From NCBI GenBank assembly GCA_014529385.2, contig CM043967.1:135479182-135543181 (forward strand): DNA of 64,000 nt, written 5' to 3'. Positions within the stretch are counted from its first letter, which is position 1, and every line of letters starts with the position of its first letter. Positions 63,145 to 64,000 of the stretch are shown here, piece after piece. The position numbers were made by a program, and so were the translations under genes. The notes beneath the pieces were generated by a model that was given only the letters and a program-made list of their open reading frames with translations, was not told where the DNA came from and searched no databases. This DNA is from Adiantum capillus-veneris (lineage: Eukaryota > Streptophyta > Polypodiopsida > Polypodiales > Pteridaceae).

Positions 63145-64000
63145 GTATGTATTGCAGAAACAAAGACTCAGGCCATGCAGGATGCTGAGTTGTGGCATGC
63201 TAGATTTGGGCATGTTAGTTATGGAAGTTTGATGACTTTACAACGTCATAATATGGTGCATGATTTGTCTTTATTGGAGATGCCACCAAGACATGTATGT
63301 GAAGGTTGCGTTCTTGGAAAGATGCACAGATTTGCATTTTCGCAGGATGGTTCAGTTAGAGCGACACGAAAGTTGCAGCTTGTACACAATGATGTATGTG
63401 GTCCTATGAGGACGCCATCTTTGGGAAACAGCCTTTATTTTGTGACCTTCATTGATGACTTTTCCAGGTTTTGTTGGGTGTATCCACTCAAAGCAAAGTC
63501 AGATGTGTTTGCAGTTTTTCAACATTATGTCGCCATGGTTGAAAATGAAACAGGTTGCAAAGTACAGACTCTTCGTACCGATCGAGGAGGTGAATACATG
63601 TCAGGTGCATTTAAGGATTTTTTGGGAAATAAAGGCATTAAACACCAATGCACTATGCCATACACACCACAACAGAATGGTGTTGCAGAAAGGAAGAACA
63701 GGTCTTTAATGGAGACGGCTAGATCTATGCTCAAGGCTAAGAGTTTGCCTCATAAGCTATGGATGGAGGCAGTTGCTTGTGCAGCACATGTTTTGAACAG
63801 GTGTCCTACTCGTGCCTTGAAGACCATTACTCCATATGAAGCTTGGTATGACAGAAAACCTTCAGTCAGTTATCTTCGTGTTTTTCGTTGTCTTACTTAT
63901 GCTCACATCCCTCAGCAGTTACGTGTTTTTGGTTGTCTTACTTATGCTCACATCCCTCAGCAGTTACGTGGGAAGCTTGATGATAAGGCAATCAAATGTA
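63145..64000 (+). pseudogene. F integrase (partial, window edge)
   Basis: In frame with gag after one TAG: AELWHARFGHVSYGSL and CEGCVLGKMHR (zinc motif), LVHNDVCGPMRTPSLG (first Asp position), LRTDRGGEYMSGAF (second Asp), QQNGVAERKNRSLMETAR (Glu), then LWMEAVACAAHVLNRCP. A 45-bp in-frame tandem duplication lies at 63877-63966. The gene continues past 64000, with RT presumably beyond. Except for the stop and the duplication, the sequence is clean. Confidence 0.9.
63877..63966 (+). repeat. 45-bp in-frame tandem duplication in F integrase
   Basis: Units 63877-63921 and 63922-63966 differ by one base (TTTCGT against TTTGGT). Each encodes RVF(R/G)CLTYAHIPQQL, so 15 residues are repeated. Confidence 0.95.

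Larger units (their letters stand above)
53109..64000 (+). mobile_element. Element E: gag-only LTR retrotransposon with 2.86-kb LTRs (continues past F)
   Basis: Left LTR 53109-55965, primer site 55968, internal region of only 1637 bp with a gag gene, polypurine tract ending at 57602, right LTR from 57603. The right LTR is interrupted by a solo LTR (58335-59250) and by Copia F (from 61095); its last ~200 bp lie outside the window. There is no protease, RT or integrase, so E fits the terminal-repeat-with-gag class (TR-GAG), mobilised in trans. It inserted in D's right LTR after TTGAT. Confidence 0.88.
61095..64000 (+). mobile_element. Element F: Ty1/Copia retrotransposon, 5' half (continues beyond window)
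   Basis: LTR 61095-61371, tRNA-Met primer site at 61374, gag-protease ORF 61759-63144, then integrase to the window end. It is inserted in E's right LTR, where the intact LTR copy reads GGTCTTAGGATC; a GGTCT duplication is expected at the far end outside the window. It is on the opposite strand to C1 and C2 and belongs to a different Copia family by sequence. Confidence 0.92.

Overview
The window looks like nuclear DNA of a land plant with a large, retroelement-rich genome. It has LTR retrotransposons with tRNA-Met-type primer sites, Copia and chromoviral Ty3 families, a LINE, long microsatellites and no recognisable host gene. The species cannot be told from the sequence; a fern, conifer or other large genome would fit. 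I see no prokaryotic gene organisation, rRNA, tRNA or CRISPR.

Layout. (1) 1-2915: a decayed LINE on the + strand (endonuclease end, reverse transcriptase, C-terminal zinc motif), then a microsatellite block to 3741. (2) 3742-31958: element B, an old chromodomain-type Ty3 element on the - strand. Its left LTR carries a 1.34-kb terminal-inverted-repeat insertion (4852-6190). Its gag gene is split by element A. (3) 11228-29256: element A, an 18.03-kb Ty3 element on the - strand with 5-bp target duplication TGGCC. It is the most unusual object here: gag, then RT-RNase H, a duplicated integrase zinc domain and integrase, then an aspartic-protease domain after the integrase rather than before RT, then a basic ORF and a long accessory ORF ending in a coiled coil. 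Arrays of a 24-bp palindrome precede both gag and the accessory ORF. (4) 32278 to beyond 53108: element D, a Ty3 element on the + strand with a second, archaeal-type RNase H (Tat-like). It is interrupted by two Copia elements on the - strand: C1 (33615-39164, identical LTRs, intact 1324-codon polyprotein, TSD TGAGG) and C2 (41589-47109, frameshifted, TSD GTCAT, inside D's RT). (5) 53109 to beyond the window: element E, a gag-only LTR element with 2.86-kb LTRs, inserted in D's right LTR. E's right LTR holds a solo LTR (58335-59250, TSD AGTAC) and is cut by Copia element F (61095 to the window end, + strand).

How the parts relate. Nearly everything is explained by nested insertion: A in B; C1, C2 and E in D; the solo LTR and F in E. 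LTR similarity gives the same order: C1 is newest (no differences seen), C2 next, A and E older, B oldest. Five elements (A, C1, C2, D, E) share a short perfect hairpin just upstream of the polypurine tract, a feature that crosses superfamilies. Only C1 looks capable of encoding a full set of its own proteins.
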